Below are positions 29,128 through 41,724 of a stretch of 64,000 nt of DNA, in pieces. Below the pieces are notes generated by a model. It had not been told where the DNA came from. It was given only the letters and a program-made list of their open reading frames with translations, and did no database searches. The first letter of the stretch is position 1. The number at the start of each line of letters is the position of its first letter. The stretch comes from Strigamia acuminata (lineage: Eukaryota > Arthropoda > Chilopoda > Geophilomorpha > Linotaeniidae), in the NCBI GenBank assembly GCA_949358305.1, contig OX442320.1, positions 12,168,259 to 12,232,258 of the forward strand, read 5' to 3'. The translations under genes were made by a program, and so were the position numbers.

Positions 29128-31729
29128 AATAAAAGACTGGCTCAATTCTTAAAAGCAGAACAAAACCTAACACAACACAAAACCACGTTAACTAACTATA
29201 AAACTATTGTAATTAATAAAGACGAAACGTTCAAAAAACTAAACTAATTTACGACTAACCAAAGACTAAATAAATGAAGATGTTAAGATGTTAAATTCAT
29301 TCAAATAAACGAAATAAAACTTCCTAATAAAAGACTCTAAATAAACTTGGATTAACAACAACAATAAAAAAAAATTCACTAAATAAAATTCACTTGAAAA
29401 AATTAAAGAAAATAAATTTCCAAAAGAACTTACTGAGATACGACGGCTTCAGTGGTCGAATGACGAGTGAAACGTTCACCTTATGAAACCAAGGCGTCCT
29501 AATTTGCATACTTATGCGGTGGCGCCACTTATCCAATTACATCCTAGCGGCGACTCATCGATATTCTTCACAAGCAGGAAACGGAAGCCAGTGGTCAGCT
29601 CGGCTCGGAGGCTCGCCAGCAACATCTGGAAAAAAATTTAACTTCTAAAGGTAAATGTTTAAAGATAACTTTTCAATATGCAGACCACTTAAAAATTTAA
29701 TTTCTTTGACAAGAGCACCATGGATAAACGGCCGTAAGAAAAGCCACTTAAAGGTAAGTAAATTATTTTCAATGCAGACTACTAAACATTTTAACAACGC
29801 AGGCACATTTTATTTTATTTTAATTATCTTTAGGCACGCGCTTCAACACAACTGGCCAGGACAAAAACTAGCAAAGGTAAGTATATTTAATCTTTTATGC
29901 AGGCTCTACTTTATATTAAAACAAATTTTTTTCTCTTTAGAATACGCGGACGAATAGCGACATAAAGAAGCGAATAAAACCACGAGACAAGTAATATTGC
30001 ACTTTAAAAATTAAAATTAAAATATGTAACTCAAAAGTCGAAAATAAAATTAAAAATTTGAAACACTAAACACAAACTTACGAAATATTTTATTACATAA
30101 AGTAAAATGCGCCGCAAATATTTTCATCAAAAAACAAAACAAAAAAAGACACCCAAAAAAGCTTTTCCCCAGGTTTAAGCTGAAAAAGGACAGCTACCAC
30201 TCATGACCCGGAAAACCCAGTTAAGCCACAGTGCCTTAATATTTAAAGAGCCAGGACCTAGGGGCCCAATCCTAGGCCCTGGAAAATAATATTACCTTTA
30301 GTCTTCTTGATGTCTTCAGCCTTGTCCCTGAATCTGAAATAAATAAGAATAAAAACACGAAATAAATAAGAATAAAAACACAAAACAAAAAATCAGCACA
30401 AACACAAATGCCCAAATAAATTAAACATAACGGACCTATGCACAAAAAAAATATCAGCTTACAACGAAATAAAATACAAAAAATTATCGAATAAAATTAC
30501 AAGAAATATAAAATTTTAAGAATCTTGTCGCGGCCTGCCTCAACTGGTGCACGACGTCTTGTTCAAACAAAATGGCAGCATTTTACTCTTAAAAATGCAA
30601 ACTCTGACACGTGTAACTAAATAAAATGAGAAAAATTAACAAATAAATAAGTTGCAAAGTTTCGATAATAATGATAGCAAAAGCCTGTAAAAATATTATA
30701 CTTACAGTACTTACAGTACGTGTGCGAGCAGCATTTATGTTCATAATTCATTGTCGTTTGTCGTAGAAAAAATATGTAGGCCTAAATCTGTAAACAAAGA
30801 AAAAAAAAATGTAAGCCTAAATCTGGAGACAAAAAAAAAAATGTAGTCCATGATTAAACTAAAACTATACTAAATTTGTTTAAATGAATAAAAAGCTTAC
30901 CAGTTATTACTAAAATACGCTTGAATCTCGTCGCAATTGTGGTAAAATAAAATGGCCGAACAATGCCGCTATCGTTGCTAATCAAGCATACTCTTTGTTC
31001 AAAGTTGCTATGAAAAATTGATGCATAATTAATGAGGTACATACCGTAGAATATGTGCAGAAAAAGCTGCTTTCTCGTTCAGGGTTATTTCAAATCTCGA
31101 TGAATATTTAATGAGGTAGATACCGTAAAATATGTGTCGAAAAAACTGCCTTCTCGTTTTTTCAAATCGCGATGAATATTTAATGAGTATACGCAATTTC
31201 CGGTTAACGTCGCCACACTCACAATAGATGGCGCGCCCAGTTAACTCGAATCAAATAATAGCTCAAATAATAATTAGACCTATAGCAACGAATATTTTTC
31301 TTTTCCTTGCGCTAATATTAATACTTATCAAAAATAAGGAATAAATACGTTTTGAATCGCAGTAAATATTGTGCAGAATATGCTGACGCCATCTCTGGCT
31401 ATTCCTAAGAACTAGCAGAATTTAGACAAAATCCGCTAGATGGCAACCCGGTAATTTGAATAAAAATTAAATTTGTAACTATAAAAAATGAGTTATTTAT
31501 ATGAGAGTTATTTATATAAATCCATTTATTTTTAATGCACTCGTATTAGTACACACAAAAATCTTAGCAATAAATTTGTTTTGAATTACTCGCAATATTT
31601 CACTAAAAGCGCCGACGCCATCTCAAGCACTAACTGAGAAACATACCAAAAACTATAAACAAATTCGTTTTAATCACTGAAAACCGATTAATATATTGTT
31701 CTATTTACATACGGTATTAAAAGTACAAT
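29128..31729. other. Gene-poor stretch with splice-like small blocks and dispersed repeats
   Basis: Between 29600 and 30000 short blocks are separated by good donor and acceptor sites (AAAG|GTAAGT and TGCAG), for example at 29752, 29775, 29876 and 29900. They share no open frame, so a spliced non-coding RNA is possible. At about 30163-30300 there is a GC-richer block that looks like an old repeat. At 31360-31640 reverse copies of the GCCATCTA repeat occur (CCGCTAGATGGCAACCCGGT). Confidence 0.35.
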
Positions 31730-32009
31730 TTATTTTAATTTCATTAAATTATTATTGTAGCACTGCAAACTGCATAATGCAACACCGATCCGGGAAGACG
31801 AGTATTTTTTGCTGTTTTTACACCCGTCAATGCCACACGTTTTCTTCGCAGGAATTCTGTAATAAAAAACAAACAAACAATAATTTAAAAAACAAATCCA
31901 GATCTTATCATCGAACAAATAAATACACTGCGGGGCCCTGTTGGTTAAGCGGAAAGTCAATTCCGCTCGGAAACGAGATCGTGATCGTGTCGAAATTATT
32001 CAGATAAGT
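31730..32009 (-). pseudogene. INO80B: INO80B-like gene, 3' part (C-terminal half, zf-HIT)
   Basis: On the minus strand the exon continues from the other side of the Gypsy element with TISFPSGIDFPLNQQGPA, then a GTGTAT donor (exon end 31929). The last exon (from 31843, or 31856) encodes CGIDGCKNSKKY and ALCSLQCYNNNLMKLK-stop, the zf-HIT zinc finger of INO80 complex subunit B. INO80B is a subunit of the INO80 chromatin remodeller (family knowledge). In the family a Cys follows KY (Y-A-C-S); here it is Ser, so one zinc ligand is gone. The gene is split from its 5' half by 26 kb. Confidence 0.8.
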
Positions 32010-32619
32010 TGTGGTGACCACGAGGTCACAAAAGTGTTTTAATAATTTATAATTCAATAAATAATGATTTTAGTATTCATAATAAAATATTGTCAGATCA
32101 TTACGGGAAAACTAGCTATACTAGTTTTACCGTTTCTGCGGGACTGACGTGACAACGTCATGAATTTGCATAATTCTCCGAATTTAGGCAAATACGTCAT
32201 TTCCGGTCCAGCCAGTATTTAAACCCGTGTCTGACCGGAAACCCCCCACTTTATAGATACCAGAGCAACATTAGCATCACCACCTCACCGTCAGGCCGTT
32301 TTACCGGATTGATAGAGGATCGATGCCCGTTGCCAATTACATCTATAAATCAGAGTCACAGATATTATCGTAGCAATACTACGATCGTAATATCTCCCGA
32401 AGCGAAGCGTTTGCGAACACGTGTTTCGCCAGACGCCATTACCCTAGACAACAGTAGAAGCCACGTGTAAGACTGCCGTGCAGCAACAAATCGTATCCGC
32501 CAGCAAGGATCCGAGACCACATTGTTAAGTATCATTATTGTATTATTACAAGTGTGAAATAAAGGGTGTTATTAGTAAGATATTGTGTAAGTTTATTTAC
32601 CGGAATCAAGGTTACGACA
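32010..32619 (+). repeat. 5' LTR of the Gypsy element
   Basis: 610 bp, TG...CA ends; contains AATAAA near 32567. Same sequence as 57345-57954. Confidence 0.93.
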
Positions 32620-32621
32620 CG

Positions 32622-32639
32622 TGGGGGCCTGTCCGGGAT
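32622..32639 (+). other. Primer binding site, tRNA-Pro type
   Basis: TGGGGGCCTGTCCGGGAT, two bases after the 5' LTR, matches the classic tRNA-Pro primer site (TGGGGGCTCGTCCGGGAT) at 16 of 18 positions. Confidence 0.8.
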
Positions 32640-32705
32640 AGTTTTGAACATTCAAACTATTTTAAATAAACATATCTTACGGTTTGAACTTTGCAAACTA
32701 TCGAA

Positions 32706-33509
32706 ATGACGAAAAGCGGGAAAAATCGAAACCCTTCAACCGCAAGCGCCCGAAGAAAAGCCATGGAATCCGCCAAGGCAAGGGCCGAAACATTAGCTAG
32801 TCCAGCGTTAGAAAAGCAGCCACCGGAGCCGACGAGGGAAAAGGCGACTGGAAAGACACCAGTCAACGAAAACCACGCGGAAAAACCACCCGAGAATGTG
32901 CCGACCGGAAAAACGCCGGCTAGTAAAGTACCCGCTAGCAAAAACCCAACCAATAAAACGCCGATAAATCAGCGAATCGAAGAAGAAGTCGAAGAAGAGG
33001 AGGAAGAATCCGGACAAAGTCAGAACGGGTATAACCTATTCGACAATCGGGATAATCGCCAGAGTAATCGTGTCACGATCACACACGGTTATAATTCGAA
33101 GAAATCCCAGATCGATAGCTGTAAAGAAGCGTACGAACTCGCTCGACTGGAGGGAATCCCTTACAACGAAGAAGGGGACCCGCTAGCACAGATGAACATG
33201 ATCATTCGTCTTGCCAAAGAGCGAGCGGAAAAACGAGCCCTTAGAAGAGGTCGAAAAAACGTAAAACGTCAAAAAACGAATAACCAAACGACGGACTCCT
33301 ATGATTCCACCCGAACATCCGACGCCGACGACGAAAGCGAGGCCGATTCCCTCAGCTCGAAAGGAATCAACGTTCAAGGATGGGATAGTATAGCCTTTTC
33401 GCGGATTGGCGTCCGCGAAATCCGCATTTCGGGGGAGACTATTCTGCGGATTCCGGGTGGACCAAACTCTTCCGAAAAATGTCCGGGGTGGTGTTGGGAG
33501 TGTCGATAG
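32706..33509 (+). pseudogene. Gag N-terminal ORF of the Gypsy element, truncated
   Basis: Begins MTKSGKNRN, 67 bp after the primer site. A Lys/Pro/Thr-rich low-complexity region is followed by a Glu run (EEEVEEEEEESG) and a basic stretch (KERAEKRALRRGRKNVKRQK). The gag-like reading probably ends near 33426; the last ~28 codons would come from the nested DNA. No zinc knuckle, which lies in the downstream part at 49.6 kb. Confidence 0.6.
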
Positions 33510-33744
33510 ACTGTTTTGTGTCAAGGTTGCCAATTTTCATGTAAGTATTGGAAGGTTCATTTCTGTGCATTCTCATATATTTTTTTTCACAGGAGCAATG
33601 AGGCGCGATAAAGGGGGATCAAGCGAGAGTGAAAAAGATAAACTCGTTTACGTCTCAAATGCGCGTTCGCGATGGAATACGAACTTGGAATCGACTCCAA
33701 TACGCGTTCGCGTCGCATACGAACGCATTTACAACTCGTTTTCG

Positions 33745-34000
33745 ACTTTGATTAAAAAGGAACAAATATGATTAAAAATCAACAAAAATATACAAAACTT
33801 GATAAGAAATGTATAAACATTGATTAGAAATCGACAAAAATCGACTGAAATCTGACAATAATCGAATAAAATCGGACAATAATCAATTCAGAATGACAAA
33901 TAACAATTACAATTGGTAAAAATTGACCAAAAATACAGAAAAATCGATTAAAAACCAGCAAAAACAAACAGAAAACGATTAAATCAATTAAAAATCAACA
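33745..34000 (+). repeat. Outer inverted repeat, left copy
   Basis: AT-rich DNA with repeated 'AAATCGA' phrases. Its reverse complement, moderately diverged, lies at 42100-42285 (shared GGACAATAATCAATTCAGAA and TGACAAATAAC). Together they bracket an 8.5-kb unit. Confidence 0.7.
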
Positions 34001-35457
34001 AATAACCAAAATTGCCCTCAACACACCCCAACAACCTTCCACCACTCAAATTACACCGGAAAAAAACAAATTCAAACCGAAAAATCAACAAAGAATGCCA
34101 AAAAAAATATTGCAAACAAAGAGATAAGATCAATTCTCGAGGCAAATTCTCACCACAAAACAACGCATCGCCGCCGACATCAACTTTTTAAATTTGAGAA
34201 ACTCGCGTTTTCACGTGTACCGGTGCAGTACCGGGACCGCGGTACTTGTACTGCGGTATACATTTAAGTGTACAGTGCACAACACTACTGTTTATTTTTA
34301 ATGATCCAATAAATAAAATTTGAAACAAAGTTGAGTGGAATTGTACGTTTCTCGTATATTAAAGTTTTTATTTTGTTTGTTTCCACTTAATTTTTTTTGT
34401 TCCATACTAGAATGGCGATTTGATACTTTTGTAGCTCGAATTCACTTCGTAAACGTGGTCGGTTTTCATCACGCGTCAATGCGCTCGTGCAATAGTATAG
34501 GCGCGCATGGCTTGATGCGCACAAAACTTGCAAAACTTGCACGGAATTTGGTCAATTTTTGACAAATTTCAGCAGATTTTTGCCTATATTTGACAAATTT
34601 CCACTGATTTTTGACAATATTTGACCCAACAACTGCGCCACGTTCCAGGCGCCGGTTTAGGCATTTTAGACCCGTTTTAGACCGTTTTAGATGGCGAAAA
34701 CGTTCTCTCCATCATTTTCTACCCCTGGGTGAGGTTTTCAGCGTTCATGATTGATGAAAAAGCTGTTTTCTAACTAGCTGTCCCATTGCTAGTTTTGGCG
34801 TCAGGTTTTAGCAACCTTCCGATCCGACTCTGTCGTCTGCACGACCTCCAAGACTGTTTTAGGGTTAATTTGAGTCAAATAATTCATTCTGGGGGTTGTT
34901 TTGGGTTTTTTACAAGTGTGTTTTTGTAGTTTTTATTGGTTTCAAACATTGTCAATTCTTTATACAAGTGTAACTTTCATTTCTCTGTATTTTGAGAACT
35001 TTGCATTGCAGCAAAGTTCATTTCTTGCCCCTTAATTATTGTGTAATTGTTGGTTTTCAAGCCCGTTTTTTAACAATAACTTTATTTGAAGTGCCTATTG
35101 TTTCAGGCACGTGCTTCCACGTGCCTTTTATTGTTGAGCAATTTCTTGGGCAGTTGCGCTCCTGTTGCTAGCATTGCCGCGCGTTCTCCGCGCGCGTACT
35201 CGCGCGTTTCGCATCACACACATTCGGGTTCAATGGCCTATCGCGGCGGCACATTGTGTGGCATAGCGCGGCACGTTGCAATTACGTGACGTGGCACGTT
35301 GCTGTTACGTGACGCGATAGCCAGTATTTAAGCAGGGGATTCCATCATCGTTTACACAAATGCGCATTGCAACGTGGAGGCGCATTCGAGTCCTTTTCCC
35401 AAGCGTTGAAAAAGGACAAAACTCGTATTCGATTCGAAAGCGAATCGAATACGATTT

Positions 35458-35960
35458 TTGTCCTTTTTCAACGCAAAATTGTATTCGACTCGTTTTCGAG
35501 TCGAATACGAGTTTTGCCCTTCTTCAACGCGAAATCGTATTCGACTCGTTTTCGAGTCGAATACGAGTTTTGCCCTTCTTCAACGCGAAATCGTATTCGA
35601 CTCGTTTTCGAGTCGAATACGAGTTTTGCCCTTCTTCAACGCGAAATTGTATTCGACTCGTTTTCGAGTCGAATACGAGTTTTGCCCTTCTTCAACGCGA
35701 AATCGTATTCGACTCGTTTTCGAGTCGAATACGAGTTTTGCCCTTCTTCAACGCGAAATCGTATTCGACTCGTTTTCGAGTCGAATACGAGTTTTGCCCT
35801 TCTTCAACGCGAAATCGTATTCGACTCGTTTTCGAGTCGAATACGAGTTTTGCCCTTCTTCAACGCGAAATCGTATTCGACTCGTTTTCGAGTCGAATAC
35901 GAGTTTTGCCCTTCTTCAACGCGAAATCGTATTCGACTCGTTTTCGAGTCGAATACGAGA
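35458..35960 (+). repeat. 56-bp hairpin tandem array, left arm
   Basis: About nine 56-bp units. Each contains a perfect hairpin with 13-base arms (CGTATTCGACTCG) and a TTTT loop, then TTTTGCCCTTCTTCAACGCG. Units differ by single bases only. Confidence 0.9.
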
Positions 35961-36059
35961 TAGTCGATGACCCGTTCCCGGACTTTGACTCGTACGACTC
36001 GTATTCGAGATGTATTCGAGATGTATTCGAATCGTATTCGAGTCGTATTCGAGATGGTC

Positions 36060-36790
36060 GATGATTTCCACTCGCTCGTATACGCGTTGTATACGAGCTC
36101 GTATTTTGATCGTAATCGTAAACGAATCGTTTACAAGTCGTATACAAGTCGTATACGACGTGTATACACCTCGTATACGAACGAAGTTTGTGAAAACACA
36201 ATTTCCAAATAAGACGTATGTGACTACTATGTGTTTTCATGTCGTAGTAAGTATCCGGTGGATTTTCCAAACTTCGTTCGTATACGAGGTGTATACACGT
36301 CGTATACAACTTGTATACGACTTGTAAACGATTCGTTTACGATTACGATCAAAATACGAGCTCGTATACAACGCGTATACGAGCGAGTGGAAATCATCGA
36401 CCATCTCGAATACGACTCGAATTCGATTCGTATTCGACTCGTATACGCGTTGTATACGAGCTCGTATTTTGATCGTAATCGTAAACGAAACGTTTACAAG
36501 TCGTATACAAGTTGTATACGACGTGTATACACCTCGTATACGAACGAAGTTTGTGAAAACACAATTTCCAAATAAGACGTATGTGACTACTATGTGTTTT
36601 CATGTCGTAGTAAGTATCCGGTGGATTTTCCAAACTTCGTTCGTATACGAGGTGTATACACGTCGTATACAACTTGTATACGACTTGTAAACGATTCGTT
36701 TACGATTACGATCAAAATACGAGCTCGTATACAACGCGTATACGAGCGAGTGGAAATCATCGACCATCTCGAATACGACTCGAATACGAT
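36060..36790. repeat. Alternating inverted blocks at the palindrome centre
   Basis: Four blocks of about 170 bp alternate in orientation (36060-36230, 36231-36410, 36430-36590, 36600-36780). They are rich in CGTATAC and GTATACG steps and share a TTCCAAATAAGACGTATGTG / TTTTCATGTCGTAGTAAG spacer. Confidence 0.8.
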
Positions 36791-36865
36791 TCGAATACAT
36801 CTCGAATACATCTCGAATACGAGTCGTACGAGTCAAAGTCCGGGAACGGGTCATCGACTATCTCG

Positions 36866-37310
36866 TATTCGACTCGAAAACGAGTCGAATACGATTTCGC
36901 GTTGAAGAAGGGCAAAACTCGTATTCGACTCGAAAACGAGTCGAATACGATTTCGCGTTGAAGAAGGGCAAAACTCGTATTCGACTCGAAAACGAGTCGA
37001 ATACGATTTCGCGTTGAAGAAGGGCAAAACTCGTATTCGACTCGAAAACGAGTCGAATACGATTTCGCGTTGAAGAAGGGCAAAACTCGTATTCGACTCG
37101 AAAACGAGTCGAATACAATTTCGCGTTGAAGAAGGGCAAAACTCGTATTCGACTCGAAAACGAGTCGAATACGATTTCGCGTTGAAGAAGGGCAAAACTC
37201 GTATTCGACTCGAAAACGAGTCGAATACGATTTCGCGTTGAAGAAGGGCAAAACTCGTATTCGACTCGAAAACGAGTCGAATACAATTTTGCGTTGAAAA
37301 AGGACAAAAA
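36866..37310 (-). repeat. 56-bp hairpin tandem array, right arm
   Basis: Reverse complement of the left-arm array with about eight units, one fewer than the left; the outermost unit shares the same variant bases (ACAATTTT for ACGATTTC). Confidence 0.88.
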
Positions 37311-39175
37311 TCGTATTCGATTCGCTTTCGAATCGAATACGAGTTTTGTCCTTTTTCAACGCTTGGGAAAAGGACTCGAATGCGCCTCCACGTTGCAATG
37401 CGCATTTGTGTAAACGATGATGGAATCCCCTGCTTAAATACTGGCTATCGCGTCACGTAACAGCAACGTGCCACGTCACGTAATTGCAACGTGCCGCGCT
37501 ATGCCACACAATGTGCCGCCGCGATAGGCCATTGAACCCGAATGTGTGTGATGCGAAACGCGCGAGTACGCGCGCGGAGAACGCGCGGCAATGCTAGCAA
37601 CAGGAGCGCAACTGCCCAAGAAATTGCTCAACAATAAAAGGCACGTGGAAGCACGTGCCTGAAACAATAGGCACTTCAAATAAAGTTATTGTTAAAAAAC
37701 GGGCTTGAAAACCAACAATTACACAATAATTAAGGGGCAAGAAATGAACTTTGCTGCAATGCAAAGTTCTCAAAATACAGAGAAATGAAAGTTACACTTG
37801 TATAAAGAATTGACAATGTTTGAAACCAATAAAAACTACAAAAACACACTTGTAAAAAACCCAAAACAACCCCCAGAATGAATTATTTGACTCAAATTAA
37901 CCCTAAAACAGTCTTGGAGGTCGTGCAGACGACAGAGTCGGATCGGAAGGTTGCTAAAACCTGACGCCAAAACTAGCAATGGGACAGCTAGTTAGAAAAC
38001 AGCTTTTTCATCAATCATGAACGCTGAAAACCTCACCCAGGGGTAGAAAATGATGGAGAGAACGTTTTCGCCATCTAAAACGGTCTAAAACGGGTCTAAA
38101 ATGCCTAAACCGGCGCCTGGAACGTGGCGCAGTTGTTGGGTCAAATATTGTCAAAAATCAGTGGAAATTTGTCAAATACTGGCAAAAATCTGCTGAAATT
38201 TGTCAAAAATTGCCAAATTTTGGCGCAAGTTACGTGAGGTTTGCGCGCATCCAACTATGACGAAAAATCCATGCGTGTGCACGCGCGATTTACTGGCGCG
38301 TTGGAAGCGTTAAAATAAATTTTTCCAATATCTAACACAATTTGCACCGAATTATGGCAATTTTTGACAAATTTACATGGATTTTTGCCAGTATTTGACA
38401 AATTTCCACGGATTTTTGACAATATTTGACAAATTCCAGACAAATTTCAGACAAATTTCAATTAATTTTAGAAATTTTATGAGAAATTTCAGCAAATGTT
38501 TGAGGATTGAGGAAATCTTCTGAAATTTGTCAAATATAGGCAAAAAATCTTCTGAAATTTGTCAAATACAGGCAAAAATCTGCTGAAATTTGTCAAAAAT
38601 TGCCCAAATTCCGTGCAAGTTTTGCAAGTTTTGCGCGCATCAAATCGTATGCGCGCCTATACTATTGCACGAGCGCATTGACGCGTGATGAACACCGACC
38701 ACGTTTACGAAGTGAATTCGAGCTACAAAAGTATCGAGTCGCCATTCTATGATGGAAAAAAAAATTAAGTGTAAACAAACAAAATAAAAACTTTAATATA
38801 CAAGAAACGTACAATTCCACTCAACTTTGTTTCAAATTTTATTTATTGGATTATTGAAAATAAACAGTAGTGTTGTGCACTGTACGCTTAAGTGTATACC
38901 GGCGATGCGTTGTTTTGTGGTGGGGATTTGCCTCGATAATTGATCTTTTCTCTTTGTTTGCAATATTTTTTTGGCCTTTTTTGTTGATTTTTCGGTTTGA
39001 AATTGTTTTTTTCCGGTGTAATTTAAGTGGTGGAAGGTTGTTGGCGTGTGTTGAGGGTAATTTTGGCGGTTTTTGGGTCGGGATTAGTGTTTTCTGCGAT
39101 TTTTTTTCGGTATTTGGGGTTTGATGCAGCGGATAGCGCATGCGAATCGCCGTCGACCGTAGCATTAGCAATTGC

Positions 39176-40846
39176 AACGTGCCGCGCTATGCCACACAAT
39201 GTGCCGCCGCGATAGGCCATCGAATCCGAATGTGTGTGATGCGAAACGCGAGTACGCGCGCGGAGAACGCGCGGCAATGCTAGCAACAGGAGCGCAACTG
39301 CCCAAGAAATTGCTCAACAATAAAAGGCACGTGGAAGCACGTGCCTGAAACAATAGGCACTTCAAATAAAGTTATTGTTAAAAAACGGGCTTGAAAACCA
39401 ACAATTACACAATAATTAAGGGGCAAGAAATGAACTTTGCTGCAATGCAAAGTTCTCAAAATACAGAGAAATGAAAGTTACACTTGTATAAAGAATTGAC
39501 AATGTTTGAAACCAATAAAAACTACAAAAACACACTTGTAAAAAACCCAAAACAACCCCCAGAATGAATTATTTGACTCAAATTAACCCTAAAACAGTCT
39601 TGGAGGTCGTGCAGACGACAGAGTCGGATCGGAAGGTTGCTAAAACCTGACGCCAAAACTAGCAATGGGACAGCTAGTTAGAAAACAGCTTTTTCATCAA
39701 TCATGAACGCTGAAAACCTCACCCAGGGGTAGAAAATGATGGAGAGAACGTTTTCGCCATCTAAAACGGTCTAAAACGGGTCTAAAATGCCTAAACCGGC
39801 GCCTGGAACGTGGCGCAGTTGTTGGGTCAAATATTGTCAAAAATCAGTGGAAATTTGTCAAATACTGGCAAAAATCTGCTGAAATTTGTCAAAAATTGCC
39901 AAATTTTGGCGCAAGTTACGTGAGGTTTGCGCGCATCCAACTATGACGAAAAATCCATGCGTGTGCACGCGCGATTTACTGGCGCGTTGGAAGCGTTAAA
40001 ATAAATTTTTCCAATATCTAACACAATTTGCACCGAATTATGGCAATTTTTGACAAATTTACATGGATTTTTGCCAGTATTTGACAAATTTCCACGGATT
40101 TTTGACAATATTTGACAAATTCCAGACAAATTTCAGACAAATTTCAATTAATTTTAGAAATTTTATGAGAAATTTCAGCAAATGTTTGAGGATTGAGGAA
40201 ATCTTCTGAAATTTGTCAAATATAGGCAAAAAATCTTCTGAAATTTGTCAAATACAGGCAAAAATCTGCTGAAATTTGTCAAAAATTGCCCAAATTCCGT
40301 GCAAGTTTTGCAAGTTTTGCGCGCATCAAATCGTATGCGCGCCTATACTATTGCACGAGCGCATTGACGCGTGATGAACACCGACCACGTTTACGAAGTG
40401 AATTCGAGCTACAAAAGTATCGAGTCGCCATTCTATGATGGAAAAAAAAAATTAGGTGTAAACAAACAAAATAAAAACTTTAATATACAAGAAACGTACA
40501 ATTCCACTCAACTTTGTTTCAAATTTTATTTATTGGATCATTGAAAATAAACAGTAGTGTTGTGCACTGTACGCTTAAGTGTATACCGGCGATGCGTTGT
40601 TTTGTGGTGGGGATTTGCCTCGATAATTGATCTTTTCTCTTTGTTTGCAATATTTTTTTGGCCTTTTTTGTTGATTTTTCGGTTTGAAATTGTTTTTTTC
40701 CGGTGTAATTTAAGTGGTGGAAGGTTGTTGGCGTGTTTTGAGGGTAATTTTGGCGGTTTTTGGGTCGGGATTAGTGTTTTCTGCGATTTTTTATCGGTAT
40801 TTGGGGTAACGCATGCGAATCGCCGTCGATGCGTCGACCGTAGCAA
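39176..40846. repeat. Direct duplicate of the palindrome's outer right arm
   Basis: Repeats 37487-39164 nearly base for base, offset about 1.69 kb. Both copies end with GCATGCGAATCGCCGTCGA. Differences are small indels (a few bases near 39245, 40450 and 40805), pointing to a recent unequal exchange or insertion. Confidence 0.85.
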
Positions 40847-41058
40847 GTGTGGTTGAAGTGATTTCGTTCATTCGTTATTTTAATGAAAATTAGGTATTTA
40901 TTGTGACCACACGAGCACGTAGCAAGTGCGCGCGCAAGTTAAATGTGTAGAGGCCTGTGAGAAAATAAAACGTGCGTGGAAGCGGCGTAAATATTCTTTG
41001 GTGACTGCCATGGGTTTGTGCTTTGTCGTGGGCGCGATATGTCTGCGATATATATGCG

Positions 41059-41452
41059 TTAGGGATGAGAACGGGACCAATTTTCGGGTCCCGACCCGTC
41101 CCGGGTCCATTACGTTAGCGTAATACGCGCGTATGATTGCATAATTGAAATAAATCAGTATTAAGCCTAATATTAGGCCTAATAATGCTAAAATAAAGTA
41201 AAGAAACAACAATATTTTGGTCATACAGTGTAATTTACTTTTAATAATGAGTTTGTTGTTGTTGTTTATTTACTTTATTTTAGCATTATCAGGCTCAATA
41301 TTAGGCTTAATAGTGATAAATAACAACTGGAATTAGAAAATTGTCTCCGCCTCGCAGTACGAATTTAGCAACTGTAATCCCGTCCCGTCCCGTATCCGCA
41401 TAGGGCAAACATTACCAGTCCAGTCCCTATCCCGGTCCGTTCTTATCCCTAA
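41059..41452. mobile_element. MITE with terminal inverted repeats
   Basis: Starts TTAGGGATGAGAACGGGACC and ends with the near-inverse GGTCCGTTCTTATCCCTAA. TATGCG stands at both flanks (41053-41058 and 41453-41458), a likely target duplication. An inner inverted repeat (about 41163-41317) shares AATGCTAAAATAAAGTAAA. No coding capacity. Confidence 0.75.
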
Positions 41453-41724
41453 TATGCGTGATGTAGCGCGTTTGCGCGCGCGATCTAGTGCGTTTGAGCG
41501 CGCGATGTAGCACCTTGAGCGTGTCCAAATGTGTACAGGTGCTCAAAAGATGTGCGAGGGCTTCACATGCATACACGAAGCATAAACGTGAAGAAAACAG
41601 CAGAAGCAGTTGTGTGTGATATTTATAAAACCACATCACACAAGGGAATACTACTAATGATACAAAAAGCAATAAACTTTATGAATATTGAAATAAACTT
41701 ACAAAATGGTGGAAAAAACATGGC

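Larger units (their letters stand above)
34005..39075. mobile_element. Foldback-like palindromic element
   Basis: The left arm (34005 to about 36383) is repeated as its reverse complement in the right arm (36384-39075). For example the block at 35086-35289 reappears inverted at 37476-37679, and TTGAGTGGAATTGTACGTTT at 34332 reappears inverted near 38808. The right arm carries about 400 bp extra (38215-38630). Each arm contains a tandem array of 56-bp units, as in Foldback/Galileo transposons whose long inverted termini hold internal tandem repeats. No transposase gene is present; the apparent ORFs are repeat artefacts. Confidence 0.8.

Noticed and set aside
31930-31990. tRNA-like A box (TGGTTAAGCGG) suggesting a SINE
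   Set aside because: The same bases are the INO80B exon encoding DFPLNQQGP on the minus strand; no B box at the right distance.
35086-35289. 67-codon ORF in the arm starting MKCLLFQARAST
   Set aside because: Occurs in every arm copy because the DNA is duplicated; one copy has a frame change and there is no known domain.
35458-37310. CRISPR-like array
   Set aside because: Units are contiguous tandem repeats with no unique spacers, in a eukaryotic transposon context.
35360-37405. Long ORFs repeating RIRVLPFFNAKSYSTRF-like peptides
   Set aside because: Produced by the 56-bp hairpin repeats; mirrored identically on the opposite strand of the other arm, with no domain.
38870-39124. ORFs of 84-108 codons at the arm ends
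   Set aside because: Hydrophobic or Lys/Thr-rich by composition, not conserved between the arm copies.
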